Virus record (IMG/VR): IMGVR_UViG_3300037010_000255
Location: 1 to 33,487 of that record
Reading direction: 5' to 3' (one strand)
Length of the DNA: 33,487 nt
Source of the DNA: a virus
Position numbers and translations under genes: made by a program. Positions 24,646 to 30,361 of the stretch are shown here, one piece after another (position 1 is the stretch's first letter; every line of letters starts with the position of its first letter). The notes under the pieces are model-generated. The model saw only the letters and a list, made by a program, of their open reading frames with translations, was not told the origin of the DNA and did no database searches.

Positions 24646-25230
24646 TTAGAAAGTAGAGGGTACAACTACGACAGGGTTAACAATTGTCGGAGTGGGTTGA
24701 GTGACTACTGTAGGTGTAGCAGTATTGTCTACAGTATGATTATCTGCAGTGGTGCTATTATGGCTATCAGTAGTAGTCGTAGTTGGGTTAGCTTGATTCT
24801 GACTATCAGGACCAATCTGGTTATAAGCAGCAGAACCACCAGTGCTAGAACCAGCACCAGAAGCAGTCGTTACTGTACTAGTATTGGTTGTGTTAGTGAC
24901 GTTATGTCCTGCATTCTTGATGGCTGCATTGGCAACAGAACCAATAGCAACAAAAGGAACAGCAGTACCAGCAAGGTCAAAGGTACGATCCACCATGTGA
25001 TTAAATACATCAGCACCATTGGTAGGCATAGCAATGTAATGACGATCCCGAGGATCAGTGTAACTCAAGTTGCCAATAGTACAGCCATTCGGAGGACAGG
25101 TAATAGAGATTGTAGCAATCTTTGAAATCTCTTTATTTGCATCAGCCACATCCTTCACTTGGGCATCTGTTGCACAACCTGCCAAAGTAGCTGTAGCACA
25201 AGCCAACAGAATCATTAGGGATTTTCTCAT
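24646..25230 (-). CDS. Phage lipoprotein
   Basis: A 194-residue protein with a clear lipoprotein signal peptide: MRKSLMILLACATATLAGC with lipobox LAGC and C19. The mature part has a short conserved section (ISITCPPNGCTIGNLSYTDPRDRHYIAMP), a hydrophobic stretch (LAGTAVPFVAIGSVANAAIKNAG) and a long Thr/Asn/Ser-rich tail (about 110-194). It would be anchored to the outer or inner membrane of a Gram-negative host. Possible jobs are superinfection exclusion or an unusual outer-membrane spanin, given the holin-like gene just before it; neither is proven. The Thr-rich tail is unusual and may protrude from the membrane. Confidence 0.7.
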   Translation of the reverse strand: MRKSLMILLACATATLAGCATDAQVKDVADANKEISKIATISITCPPNGCTIGNLSYTDPRDRHYIAMPTNGADVFNHMVDRTFDLAGTAVPFVAIGSVANAAIKNAGHNVTNTTNTSTVTTASGAGSSTGGSAAYNQIGPDSQNQANPTTTTTDSHNSTTADNHTVDNTATPTVVTQPTPTIVNPVVVVPSTF

Positions 25231-25256
25231 TACACTTTTCCTTTATCCAGATTACT

Positions 25257-25595
25257 TCAATCTGCCCTAGGAAGGTTCGGAAAGCCTGCTGTAGCGTTTG
25301 ATTGCTCAACAGTTCCCGATCCTGCTGTGGGGGTAGTTGTATCTCCAGATTTGGCTGGCAGGCCCACTGATTTGCTGCTAATAAGGGTGATGATGATATG
25401 TGCAACAGCAACCACACCAGCAGCGATAGTTGCAGCAGTCGCCTGGTCCATCGGTAGGTTGTATCCAAAGCTGGATACCACAGTAGCACAAGCAACAATA
25501 AAAGCAGCCACGAGAGAGGCATTCTGTACTGCTCCCGGATCAGCTAGAGCAGAACCCTTACGGAAGAGATCAAAGAAGGTTACCAACTTACTCAC
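25257..25595 (-). CDS. Holin-like membrane protein
   Basis: A 112-residue protein with the start SKLVTFFDLFRKGSALADPG and two transmembrane segments (about 27-45, SLVAAFIVACATVVSSFGY, and 55-76, TAATIAAGVVAVAHIIITLISS), then a polar tail. The pattern LFRxGxxxxDP...FGYxLPxDxxTAxxIAxGV...VGLP is seen in small podovirus membrane proteins annotated as holins. It begins at GTG, overlapping the tiny Lys-rich ORF stop (GTGA). With the LydA-like protein it would be a second holin in the same operon, transcribed first. Confidence 0.6.
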   Translation of the reverse strand: MSKLVTFFDLFRKGSALADPGAVQNASLVAAFIVACATVVSSFGYNLPMDQATAATIAAGVVAVAHIIITLISSKSVGLPAKSGDTTTPTAGSGTVEQSNATAGFPNLPRAD

Positions 25596-25675
25596 ATCTT
25601 ACCTTTTGGCTTAGCAAAAGGAGATTTAGGCATCTTAGCCGGTTTAACGCCTTTGGGCTTACTGCTCTTCTTCAT
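25592..25675 (-). CDS. 27-residue Lys-rich peptide
   Basis: A frame starting at the ATG at 25675, one base after the small terminase stop, encodes MKKSSKPKGVKPAKMPKSPFAKPKGKM. It is extremely basic, rich in Lys-Pro, and its TGA overlaps the GTG of the holin-like gene. It could bind nucleic acid or simply couple translation. Tight junctions on both sides favour a real gene. Confidence 0.55.
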   Translation of the reverse strand: MKKSSKPKGVKPAKMPKSPFAKPKGKM

Positions 25676-25676
25676 C

Positions 25677-26222
25677 TTACCCGACTTCTTCAGCATCTTT
25701 AAGTTCCTTTGTGTATGTGGTCTTTAGTGTAGCTTCGATCTGTTTGGCCTTACCAAACTTAACAAACTCTTCAGCAAGCTTAAGCAGACGATCCTCTGTA
25801 CGTTTCTGATCTTCCTCCTGCTTCTCCATGCCTTGGAGCTTCTCGCGCTTATCAATCATTTCCATGCTGATCTTATGCGCATCTCTAGCAGAGACAGGCT
25901 TACGGATCAATTCACCACTACGTTGATCGAATTGGTGATCTCCATGATCTAACCTATCCTCAACTGCAGCAAGACCCTTAGCAACAATCTTAGCAAGCTT
26001 AGCATCAGTCTTGAGCGCATCCTCACTTCGTACATCTTCTACTACCTTCTTCCACCAATCAGTACGCCTCCATCTGTGGATGGTAGTGAGGGGTATACCA
26101 GTAGATACAGAAGTAATTGTAGGGCTTCCACAAGCTAGGTAAGCAACAACACACTCAAGCCTTTGAGTGTGACTCCATTGTTCCTTAGTGCCAATAGCAA
26201 CCTTACGTCTACGTCTAGTCAT
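25677..26222 (-). CDS. terS: Terminase small subunit (HTH DNA-binding)
   Basis: A 181-residue protein starting MTRRRRKVAIGTKEQWSH. It has a helix-turn-helix region (RLECVVAYLACGSPTITSVSTGIPLTTIHRWRRTDWWKKVV) and the typical middle AAVEDRLDHGDHQFDQRSGELIRKPVSARDAHKISMEMIDKREKL known in phage small terminases, then a coiled-coil and oligomerisation tail. It recognises the packaging site and regulates TerL. I start it at 26222: a GAGAGG site precedes this ATG, and a longer reading frame would run back through the promoter. First gene of the late operon. Confidence 0.75.
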   Translation of the reverse strand: MTRRRRKVAIGTKEQWSHTQRLECVVAYLACGSPTITSVSTGIPLTTIHRWRRTDWWKKVVEDVRSEDALKTDAKLAKIVAKGLAAVEDRLDHGDHQFDQRSGELIRKPVSARDAHKISMEMIDKREKLQGMEKQEEDQKRTEDRLLKLAEEFVKFGKAKQIEATLKTTYTKELKDAEEVG

Positions 26223-26255
26223 CTCTAGTATTGCCTCTCTCATTCTATGGTAAAC

Positions 26256-26284
26256 ATTATAACATACTTTTTTAGGTTTGTCAA
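26256..26284 (-). promoter_or_regulatory. Perfect sigma70 promoter of the late operon
   Basis: Minus strand: TTGACA (26284-26279), 17-base spacer, TATAAT (26261-26256), extended -10 TG. The -10 box lies 34 bases before the terS start codon. The spacer (AACCTAAAAAAGTATGT) is close to that of the two other strong promoters in this family. Confidence 0.88.
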
Positions 26285-26332
26285 GCTTTATTTTCACTTT
26301 TTAAGAAATATTTTTATTTTTGTAAAAAAGAC

Positions 26333-26361
26333 TTGACAAAAGATAAAAAGTATGCTATAAT
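26333..26361 (+). promoter_or_regulatory. Perfect sigma70 promoter of the rightward region
   Basis: TTGACA (26333-26338), 17-base spacer AAAGATAAAAAGTATGC, TATAAT (26356-26361), extended -10 TG. It is divergent from the late promoter, with 48 bases between the two -35 boxes, and would start RNA near 26368 that runs through the non-coding leader. Confidence 0.88.
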
Positions 26362-26394
26362 ATTTCTTATAGTTTTAGATATAAGATAAGAATA

Positions 26395-26452
26395 ACAGAT
26401 GATCCATAGAAAGTATCGTAATCGTTATCTTTCTTCTGCTGCTGTTATCTGT
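26395..26452 (+). promoter_or_regulatory. Leader hairpin after the rightward promoter
   Basis: Outer stem ACAGAT (26395-26400) with ATCTGT (26447-26452), inner stem AGAAAG (26408-26413) with CTTTCT (26429-26434). It starts about 27 bases after the -10 box, like the hairpin downstream of the 16936 promoter, and carries a similar CTGCTGCTG tract. A role in mRNA stability or pausing is an inference. Confidence 0.45.
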
Positions 26453-26748
26453 AAGCAAGAGAACATCCAGATTGATCTGACTAACTATATTTATATAAGA
26501 AGAGAGAGGTTCCTCTAACAGAGAGAGCTTCTCAGCAGAGAGTGTAACTCAGCAGAGAGTACGAATCAAAGAGTAGATGTGCTTCAGCTAAGATGCCCCT
26601 TCCTTTCAAAACTATACAGCAATTGTATAAGGGGTATTATAAAAATAATTAACAGTCAAGATATTTCCCCCCTCCCCCCTCTCCCCAACGATAGCCGCAG
26701 CCTATCGATCTCCCTAGGCCATAGTACCTACCCGCTTTCAACCGACAC
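26453..26748 (+). other. Non-coding leader, no gene seen
   Basis: No frame here has a convincing start and ribosome site. It contains a CAGCAGAGAGT direct repeat near 26540-26560 and a pyrimidine-rich stretch (about 26664-26686). It is presumably transcribed from the 26333 promoter. Confidence 0.5.
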
Positions 26749-26902
26749 CTACCAGATAATAGGTAGACTTTTCCTACCTGCTATTCAGTAGGCAGATCCC
26801 TCGTATCTACCAGATAATAGGTAGACTGTCGTACCTACTATTGGGTAAAACTACCCACTTTTTAGTAGTACTAAAGTACTATTTAGTAGTACTAAAGTAC
26901 TA
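26749..26902. repeat. Operator-like palindromic repeats
   Basis: A 21-base sequence CTACCAGATAATAGGTAGACT occurs at 26749-26769 and 26807-26827, each with inner CTACC/GGTAG complementarity. Further right, two exact tandem 21-base units (26861-26881 and 26882-26902) each contain the perfect palindrome TAGTACT-AA-AGTACTA. Such paired short palindromes resemble binding sites for a dimeric regulator or replication initiator; hairpin RNA is the alternative. Confidence 0.7.
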
Positions 26903-26970
26903 TCCAGTAGGAATCACTGACTTACTCTGCATTTCAGAGTAGCACCCCACCCCATAACTTAACACTGCTA

Positions 26971-27061
26971 ACCCCAGTCCCCAGCCCCTAGTCCCCAGTC
27001 CCTAGTCCCTCGATCCCTAGTCCCTCGATCCCCAGTCCCTAGTCCCTCGATCCCCAGCCCC
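26971..27061. repeat. C-rich tract, G-quadruplex-prone on minus strand
   Basis: About 90 bases of C3-C4 runs separated by two to five bases (AGTCCCTAGTCCCTCGATCC type units). The complementary strand carries more than a dozen G-runs of three or four, well above the four needed for an intramolecular quadruplex. The unit CCCTAGTCCCTCGAT recurs with small changes. No coding function is visible. Confidence 0.75.
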
Positions 27062-27087
27062 ATTGGCACACTTCTTGCCTATCTGCC

Positions 27088-27243
27088 GTATATTGTCACT
27101 TTTGTATCGTCACCTTGTGCCGTGCATTGTCACCTAAGCAAGGGCCATGCCAGCGCCCCTCCCTACTCCCATTGTACTAATCCCAATGTACTAGGCACGC
27201 TATATCTAGTGCTATCTACTGTACCCATACCCTATATCTAGTG
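27088..27243. repeat. Short direct repeats in the non-coding region
   Basis: GTATATTGTCAC (27088-27099), GTATCGTCAC (27104-27113) and GTGCATTGTCAC (27122-27133) form one family. CTATATCTAGTG recurs at 27200-27211 and 27232-27243. They could be iteron-like protein sites; spacing is irregular so this is tentative. Confidence 0.45.
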
Positions 27244-27298
27244 TTTGTGGCCTGGCTTGCACTGCCCTTGGCATGGCTTGGCACGGCCTTTGCTCAGT

Positions 27299-27512
27299 GT
27301 GGTATGCTTCACCTGTTCTTTAAAAAGCTGGACCGATCAAGAGTACAATTCACTGTACATTGTTCTTGACTTGGTCTATGCTAGTGGTATGCTTCACCCG
27401 CTCTTTAAAAATCTAGACCATCCATGGGACAATATATATATATATACATTGTCCCTTGACTTGGCCTAGATTCGGGTGTACGATGTAGTTATGCTGTACC
27501 GCTCTTTAAAAA
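27299..27512 (+). promoter_or_regulatory. Array of three rrn-like boxA elements with hairpins and promoter-like boxes
   Basis: The boxA-like sequences are TGTTCTTTAAAAA (27314-27326), GCTCTTTAAAAA (27400-27411) and GCTCTTTAAAAA (27501-27512); the last two differ from the E. coli rrn boxA GCTCTTTAACAA by one base. GTGGTATGCTTCACC precedes the first two, exactly 85 bases apart (27299 and 27384). After boxA1 comes a TCAAGA..ACAAT/ATTGT-TCTTGA hairpin (27337-27369). After boxA2 comes GGGACAAT/ATTGTCCC (27426-27455) inside an outer AATCTAG/CTAGATT stem. Each hairpin's 3' arm runs into TTGACT, a -35-like box, with TATGCT 16 bases or TACGAT 17 bases later. The layout is boxA plus stem-loop, as in nut sites and rRNA leaders. 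Confidence 0.65.
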
Positions 27513-27559
27513 TCTAAACCTCTCATGCACCTCTTATAGGGTGACGTGTGCGCTCTTCC

Positions 27560-27581
27560 GAGTATTGACGAGAAAATACTC
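27560..27581 (+). other. Short hairpin after the boxA array
   Basis: GAGTATT (27560-27566) and AATACTC (27575-27581) form a perfect 7-bp stem with an 8-base loop. No U-tract follows, so it is probably a structural element of the leader RNA rather than a terminator. Confidence 0.4.
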
Positions 27582-27692
27582 TGTTATGCCTTTATTGGTA
27601 TGGCTCATTATTTTCTGAAGAAAGGGTTGTGCACTTGTAGTCGACTGTTACGTGCATTGATGTTTAGACTGTTATTTAACAATTGAGAGCTT

Positions 27693-27814
27693 GAAGTGAG
27701 GGAATACCCGGTGCTAGGGGTATTGTGACAAACTCATTCATATAGCAAAGCAAGACGTGAGGGGATGCCTGTTGCTAGTGGCATTGTGACAAACTCATTA
27801 ATATAGCAAAACAA
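27693..27814 (+). repeat. Two tandem 61-nt hairpin units with compensatory change
   Basis: Units at 27693-27753 and 27754-27814 are exactly head-to-tail. Unit 1 has stem AATACC/GGTATT; unit 2 has GATGCC/GGCATT. One A-U pair becomes G-C by changes on both arms and another A-U becomes G-U, so pairing is kept while sequence drifts. The loop keeps GCTAG, and the 3' single-stranded part TGTGACAAACTCATT..ATATAGCAAA is conserved. A boxA-like GTTATTTAACAATT (27671-27684) lies just upstream. This supports a functional RNA element. Confidence 0.75.
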
Positions 27815-27856
27815 AGAAAGCTGCATATTTGTAGAACATGTAAGAACAAGACCCAG

Positions 27857-27908
27857 AAGGCATTAGCCAACTAGTTAGTGCCTTCGATGGCTTGTACGGG
27901 TTAGCCAT
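27857..27908 (+). promoter_or_regulatory. 5' untranslated hairpins before the first rightward gene
   Basis: AAGGCA (27857-27862) pairs with TGCCTT (27879-27884), and ATGGCT (27887-27892) pairs with AGCCAT (27903-27908). They sit 33 bases before the start codon and leave its GAAGGA ribosome site open. Possible translational or antitermination role. Confidence 0.45.
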
Positions 27909-27940
27909 TAAAACCCTATATCTTACTTGAAGGATTTATC

Positions 27941-28459
27941 ATGACATTCACACTCCGCACCACCAAAGAATTCTCGTCCGACTTGAACACTCTTGCAAAA
28001 CTGCAAGGCAAAAGCGATGAACTGATTCACAACCTGGCGTGCAACGCTGTCTTCCATTCTGTGAAAGATGGCCAAGTTACCCCGGCAAATAACCTCATCA
28101 GCAAAATGGGGCGATCATCACGCCGGAATGACCTAATTAGCTGGATGGTCACCTACGGCAATTTCAAATATAACTCGAAAGAGAAGGTTATTGAATATTG
28201 CCAAAAACATAAACAGTCTGAAGAGGCCGCATATCTTCAAGCGGAAGCCGCTTTCGATTCGCCTTTCTGGGATGAAGTTAAAGAGGCTAAGGTATTACAG
28301 TCAATCGATGTCCTAGCATTGATTAAATCATCGGTGCATAAGGTAAAGACGGAAATGAAAAAGGCCGCTGAAAGTGGGCGCACCCTAGAAGTCAAGCATC
28401 AAAATATGATGGCCGACCTTGAAGCGTTGCTGGCCTCTTGTGGAACAACAGTAAGTTAA
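27941..28459 (+). CDS. Early-type hypothetical protein, 172 residues
   Basis: A soluble, mostly helical protein (MTFTLRTTKEFSSDLNTLAKLQGKSDELIHNLACNAVFHSV...). The C-terminal half is charged and coiled-coil-like (KSSVHKVKTEMKKAAESGRTLEVKHQNMMADLEALLASCG). No family recognised with confidence; phage proteins of this size with a DELIHNLACNAVFHSxxDGxxxPxxxL pattern are found in early regions. GAAGGA precedes the ATG. It is the first gene after the structured leader, so it may be strongly regulated by it. Confidence 0.65.
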   Translation: MTFTLRTTKEFSSDLNTLAKLQGKSDELIHNLACNAVFHSVKDGQVTPANNLISKMGRSSRRNDLISWMVTYGNFKYNSKEKVIEYCQKHKQSEEAAYLQAEAAFDSPFWDEVKEAKVLQSIDVLALIKSSVHKVKTEMKKAAESGRTLEVKHQNMMADLEALLASCGTTVS

Positions 28460-28468
28460 TAAACCGAG

Positions 28469-28492
28469 AGGGCATTCCTTACCGAATGCCTT
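28469..28492 (+). terminator. Intergenic hairpin, possible attenuator
   Basis: AGGGCATTC (28469-28477) pairs with GAATGCCTT (28484-28492), a 9-bp stem with one G-U pair and a 6-base loop, nine bases after the upstream stop. The following sequence is only moderately T-rich (CCAATTTATTAATTTAAT), so partial termination is more likely than full. Confidence 0.45.
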
Positions 28493-28522
28493 CCAATTTA
28501 TTAATTTAATATCGGAGGATTG

Positions 28523-28618
28523 ATGAAAGCTAACCACCTTATGGAATGGGTTTGGGGTTTTGTGTTTGGGGCCATTATCGCTTATGGCTTATTGTATGCA
28601 CTTATTGGAGGATTTTAA
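28523..28618 (+). CDS. 31-residue single-pass membrane peptide
   Basis: An ATG at 28523 after GGAGG opens MKANHLMEWVWGFVFGAIIAYGLLYALIGGF. It has a short polar N-terminus and one hydrophobic segment from about residue 9 to 31, ending at the C-terminus. The next gene's ribosome site (GGAGG) lies inside its last codons, a typical phage arrangement. It could insert into the inner membrane and affect the host early in infection; function unknown. Confidence 0.7.
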   Translation: MKANHLMEWVWGFVFGAIIAYGLLYALIGGF

Positions 28619-28620
28619 CT

Positions 28621-28821
28621 ATGACATTCTATGCCCTTGCACTAAAAGAAACGAGTAATGGCTCAACGATTGTTGAGTCAATCCGAACCTGCGGCTATTC
28701 CAGCAAAGAATCCGCTGCCCGTGCGCTAGACCGTTCGTCTTTTATCGGTTATGTAAAAGAGTATGGAAAAGGTAAGCCGGTTTATTATAAGGCAACAACA
28801 AAGAGTTTAAAAAATGACTAG
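28621..28821 (+). CDS. Small hypothetical protein, 66 residues
   Basis: Starts at the ATG at 28621, nine bases after GGAGG. A longer in-frame extension back to 28546 would overlap the membrane peptide in another frame and lacks a site. The sequence MTFYALALKETSNGSTIVESIRTCGYSSKESAARAL..YVKEYGKGKPVYYKA alternates strands and helix like small one-domain phage proteins. No family recognised. Confidence 0.6.
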   Translation: MTFYALALKETSNGSTIVESIRTCGYSSKESAARALDRSSFIGYVKEYGKGKPVYYKATTKSLKND

Positions 28822-28833
28822 ACCAATCTTTAT

Positions 28834-28852
28834 AAGCTTCAAAAAGAAGCTT
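28834..28852 (+). terminator. Hairpin after the 66-residue gene
   Basis: AAGCTTC (28834-28840) and GAAGCTT (28846-28852) make a perfect 7-bp stem with an A5 loop, 12 bases after the stop codon. No immediate U-tract, so termination is uncertain. Confidence 0.35.
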
Positions 28853-28955
28853 GTACTCCATCGGTTCTTTTTCGCATTACCCTGTGATATGCCTAGAACG
28901 TATTTAAGGCCCTTTTAAGCAGTGTTAAGAAGTTTTGGCTACTGCCCTATAGGCC

Positions 28956-28975
28956 AGAGGCAGATCGTGCCTTCT
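28956..28975 (+). promoter_or_regulatory. Leader hairpin upstream of the first beta-helix gene
   Basis: AGAGGCA (28956-28962) pairs with TGCCTTCT (28968-28975) with one bulge. Nearby GGCC/GGGCCC and TTAAGGCCC/GGGCCCTTAA sequences offer further folding. The open ribosome site AAGGAGAT follows before the ATG at 29013. Confidence 0.35.
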
Positions 28976-29012
28976 AGGGCCATTGTAGGGCCCTTAAACA
29001 AGGAGATCAAGA

Positions 29013-29594
29013 ATGAAGTATGAACTTACCACAGAAGCCATTGAAACAAATGGCAAGGTTTTATATAGAATCAGGGCTCTTAAAGACTTTGGAGATGTTT
29101 GTATTGGAGACCTTGGAGGGTTTATAGAGAAGTATGAAAACCTCTCTCAAGAAGGGGATGCTTGGGTCTATGAGAATGCTCAGGTCTATGAGAATGCTCG
29201 GGTCTCTGGGGGTGCTTGGACCTCTGAGGATGCTCATGTCTTTGGGGATGCTCAGGTCTCTGGGAATGCTGGGGTCTTTGGGAATGCTCGGGTCTCTGAA
29301 TATGCTCGGGTTTCTGAGGATGCTCATGTCTTTGGGGATGCTTGGATCTATGAGAATGCTCAGGTCTCTGGGGATGCTTGGGTCTTTGGAAATGCTCGGG
29401 TCTTTGGGGATGCCCTGGCCTTTGGGAATGTTAAGGTCTATGGGGATGCTTGGGTATCTGGGAATGCTTGGGTCTATGAGAATGCTCAGGTCATTGAGAA
29501 TGCTCATGTCTATGGGGATGCTCATGTCTATGGGGATGCTTGGATCTCTGGGGATGTCCCAAAGACCATAACAACAGATACCAAGATGATTTAG
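29013..29594 (+). CDS. Left-handed beta-helix hexapeptide-repeat protein, copy 1
   Basis: A 193-residue protein. The N-terminal 45 residues (MKYELTTEAIETNGKVLYRIRALKDFGDVCIGDLGGFIEKYENLSQEGD) match the conserved head of YdcK-like phage and prophage proteins. From about residue 47 to 185 it consists of six-residue repeats of the type (N/D)A-x-V-x-G/E-, such as VYENAQ and VSGNAG, expected to stack into a triangular left-handed beta-helix. The role of this family is unknown. The DNA is an 18-base-scale tandem repeat, prone to length change. AAGGAGAT ribosome site. Confidence 0.75.
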   Translation: MKYELTTEAIETNGKVLYRIRALKDFGDVCIGDLGGFIEKYENLSQEGDAWVYENAQVYENARVSGGAWTSEDAHVFGDAQVSGNAGVFGNARVSEYARVSEDAHVFGDAWIYENAQVSGDAWVFGNARVFGDALAFGNVKVYGDAWVSGNAWVYENAQVIENAHVYGDAHVYGDAWISGDVPKTITTDTKMI

Positions 29595-29613
29595 TAGAAC
29601 AAGGAGATCAAGA

Positions 29614-30360
29614 ATGAAGTATGAACTTACCACAGAAGCCATTGAAACAAATGGCAAGGTTTTATATAGAATCAGGGCTCTTAAGAGTTTTGGTAATGTC
29701 CGTATTGGAGACCTTGGAGGGTTTATAGAGAAGTATGAAAACCTCTCTCAAGAAGGGGATGCTTGGGTCTATGAGAATGCTCAGGTCTATGAGAATGCTC
29801 GGGTCTCTGGGGGTGCTCAGGTCTCTGGGAATGTTTGGGTCTCTGGGGATGCTCGGATCTCTGGGAATGCTCTGGTCTTTGGGAATGCTCTGGTCTTTGG
29901 GAATGCTCAGGTCTTTGGGAATGCTTGGGTCTCTGGAGATGCTCGGATCTCTGGGAATGCTCTGGTCTCTGAGGATGCTTGGGTCTATGGGAATGCTCAG
30001 GTCTTTGGGAATGCTTGGGTCTCTGGGGATGCTTGGGTCTCTGGGGATGCTCGGGTCTACAGGAATGCTCAGGTCTCTGAGGATGCTTGGGTCTATGGAA
30101 ATGCTCGGGCCTCTGAGGATGCCCAAGTCTTTGGGGATGCTCAGGTCTCTGGGAATGCTTGGGTCTCTGGGAATGCTTGGGTCTTTGGGAATGCTCAGAT
30201 CTCTGGGAATGCTTGGGTCTTTGGGGCTGCTCGGGTCTCTGAGGATGCTCAGGTCTATGGGAATGCTCGGGTCTCTGGGGATGCTCGGGTCTCTGGGAAT
30301 GCCCAGGTCTACAGGAATGCCCCAAAGACCATAACAACAGATATCAAAGTGAGTGTATAA
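29614..30360 (+). CDS. Left-handed beta-helix hexapeptide-repeat protein, copy 2
   Basis: A 248-residue paralogue of the upstream gene. Its first 68 residues are nearly identical to copy 1, differing mainly at KSFGNVR versus KDFGDVC. The hexapeptide repeat region runs from about 47 to 238 and is longer than in copy 1, consistent with repeat expansion. The leader, including AACAAGGAGATCAAGA, is duplicated too. It ends one base before the ATP-grasp gene start, suggesting the products are made together. Confidence 0.75.
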   Translation: MKYELTTEAIETNGKVLYRIRALKSFGNVRIGDLGGFIEKYENLSQEGDAWVYENAQVYENARVSGGAQVSGNVWVSGDARISGNALVFGNALVFGNAQVFGNAWVSGDARISGNALVSEDAWVYGNAQVFGNAWVSGDAWVSGDARVYRNAQVSEDAWVYGNARASEDAQVFGDAQVSGNAWVSGNAWVFGNAQISGNAWVFGAARVSEDAQVYGNARVSGDARVSGNAQVYRNAPKTITTDIKVSV

Positions 30361-30361
30361 A

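Noticed and set aside
25142-25522. Frame with a hydrophobic Leu-rich N-terminus overlapping the holin-like and lipoprotein genes, considered as an embedded spanin
   Set aside because: No lipobox or spanin-like layout, and its hydrophobicity follows from the membrane segments read in another frame. No ribosome site seen.
26579-26791. 70-codon frame in the rightward leader
   Set aside because: No ribosome site, crosses the pyrimidine tract and the palindromic repeats, and shows no recognisable domain.
26861-27061. CRISPR-like array
   Set aside because: Repeats are tandem or degenerate without unique spacers of constant length, and no cas gene is present.
27245-27469. 74-codon frame in the boxA region
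   Set aside because: It spans boxA elements and hairpins, has no ribosome site and an unlikely composition. The region reads as regulatory.
27060-27940. tRNA genes in the long intergenic region
   Set aside because: Hairpins are present but I found no cloverleaf with a T-loop GTTCRANNC box and 7-bp acceptor stem.
28814-28918. 34-codon frame overlapping the end of the 66-residue gene (MTRPIFISFKKK...)
   Set aside because: Overlaps the stop region and contains a perfect hairpin; no ribosome site. Kept out as too weak, although ATG overlap coupling is not excluded.
29061-30337. Long open frames opposite the beta-helix genes (Pro/Ser/Asp- or His/Arg/Pro-rich repeats) and in the +2 frame (Met/Leu/Gly-rich repeats)
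   Set aside because: They arise because the 18-base repeat lacks stop triplets in every frame. They lack ribosome sites and are antisense or out of frame to a family-supported protein.
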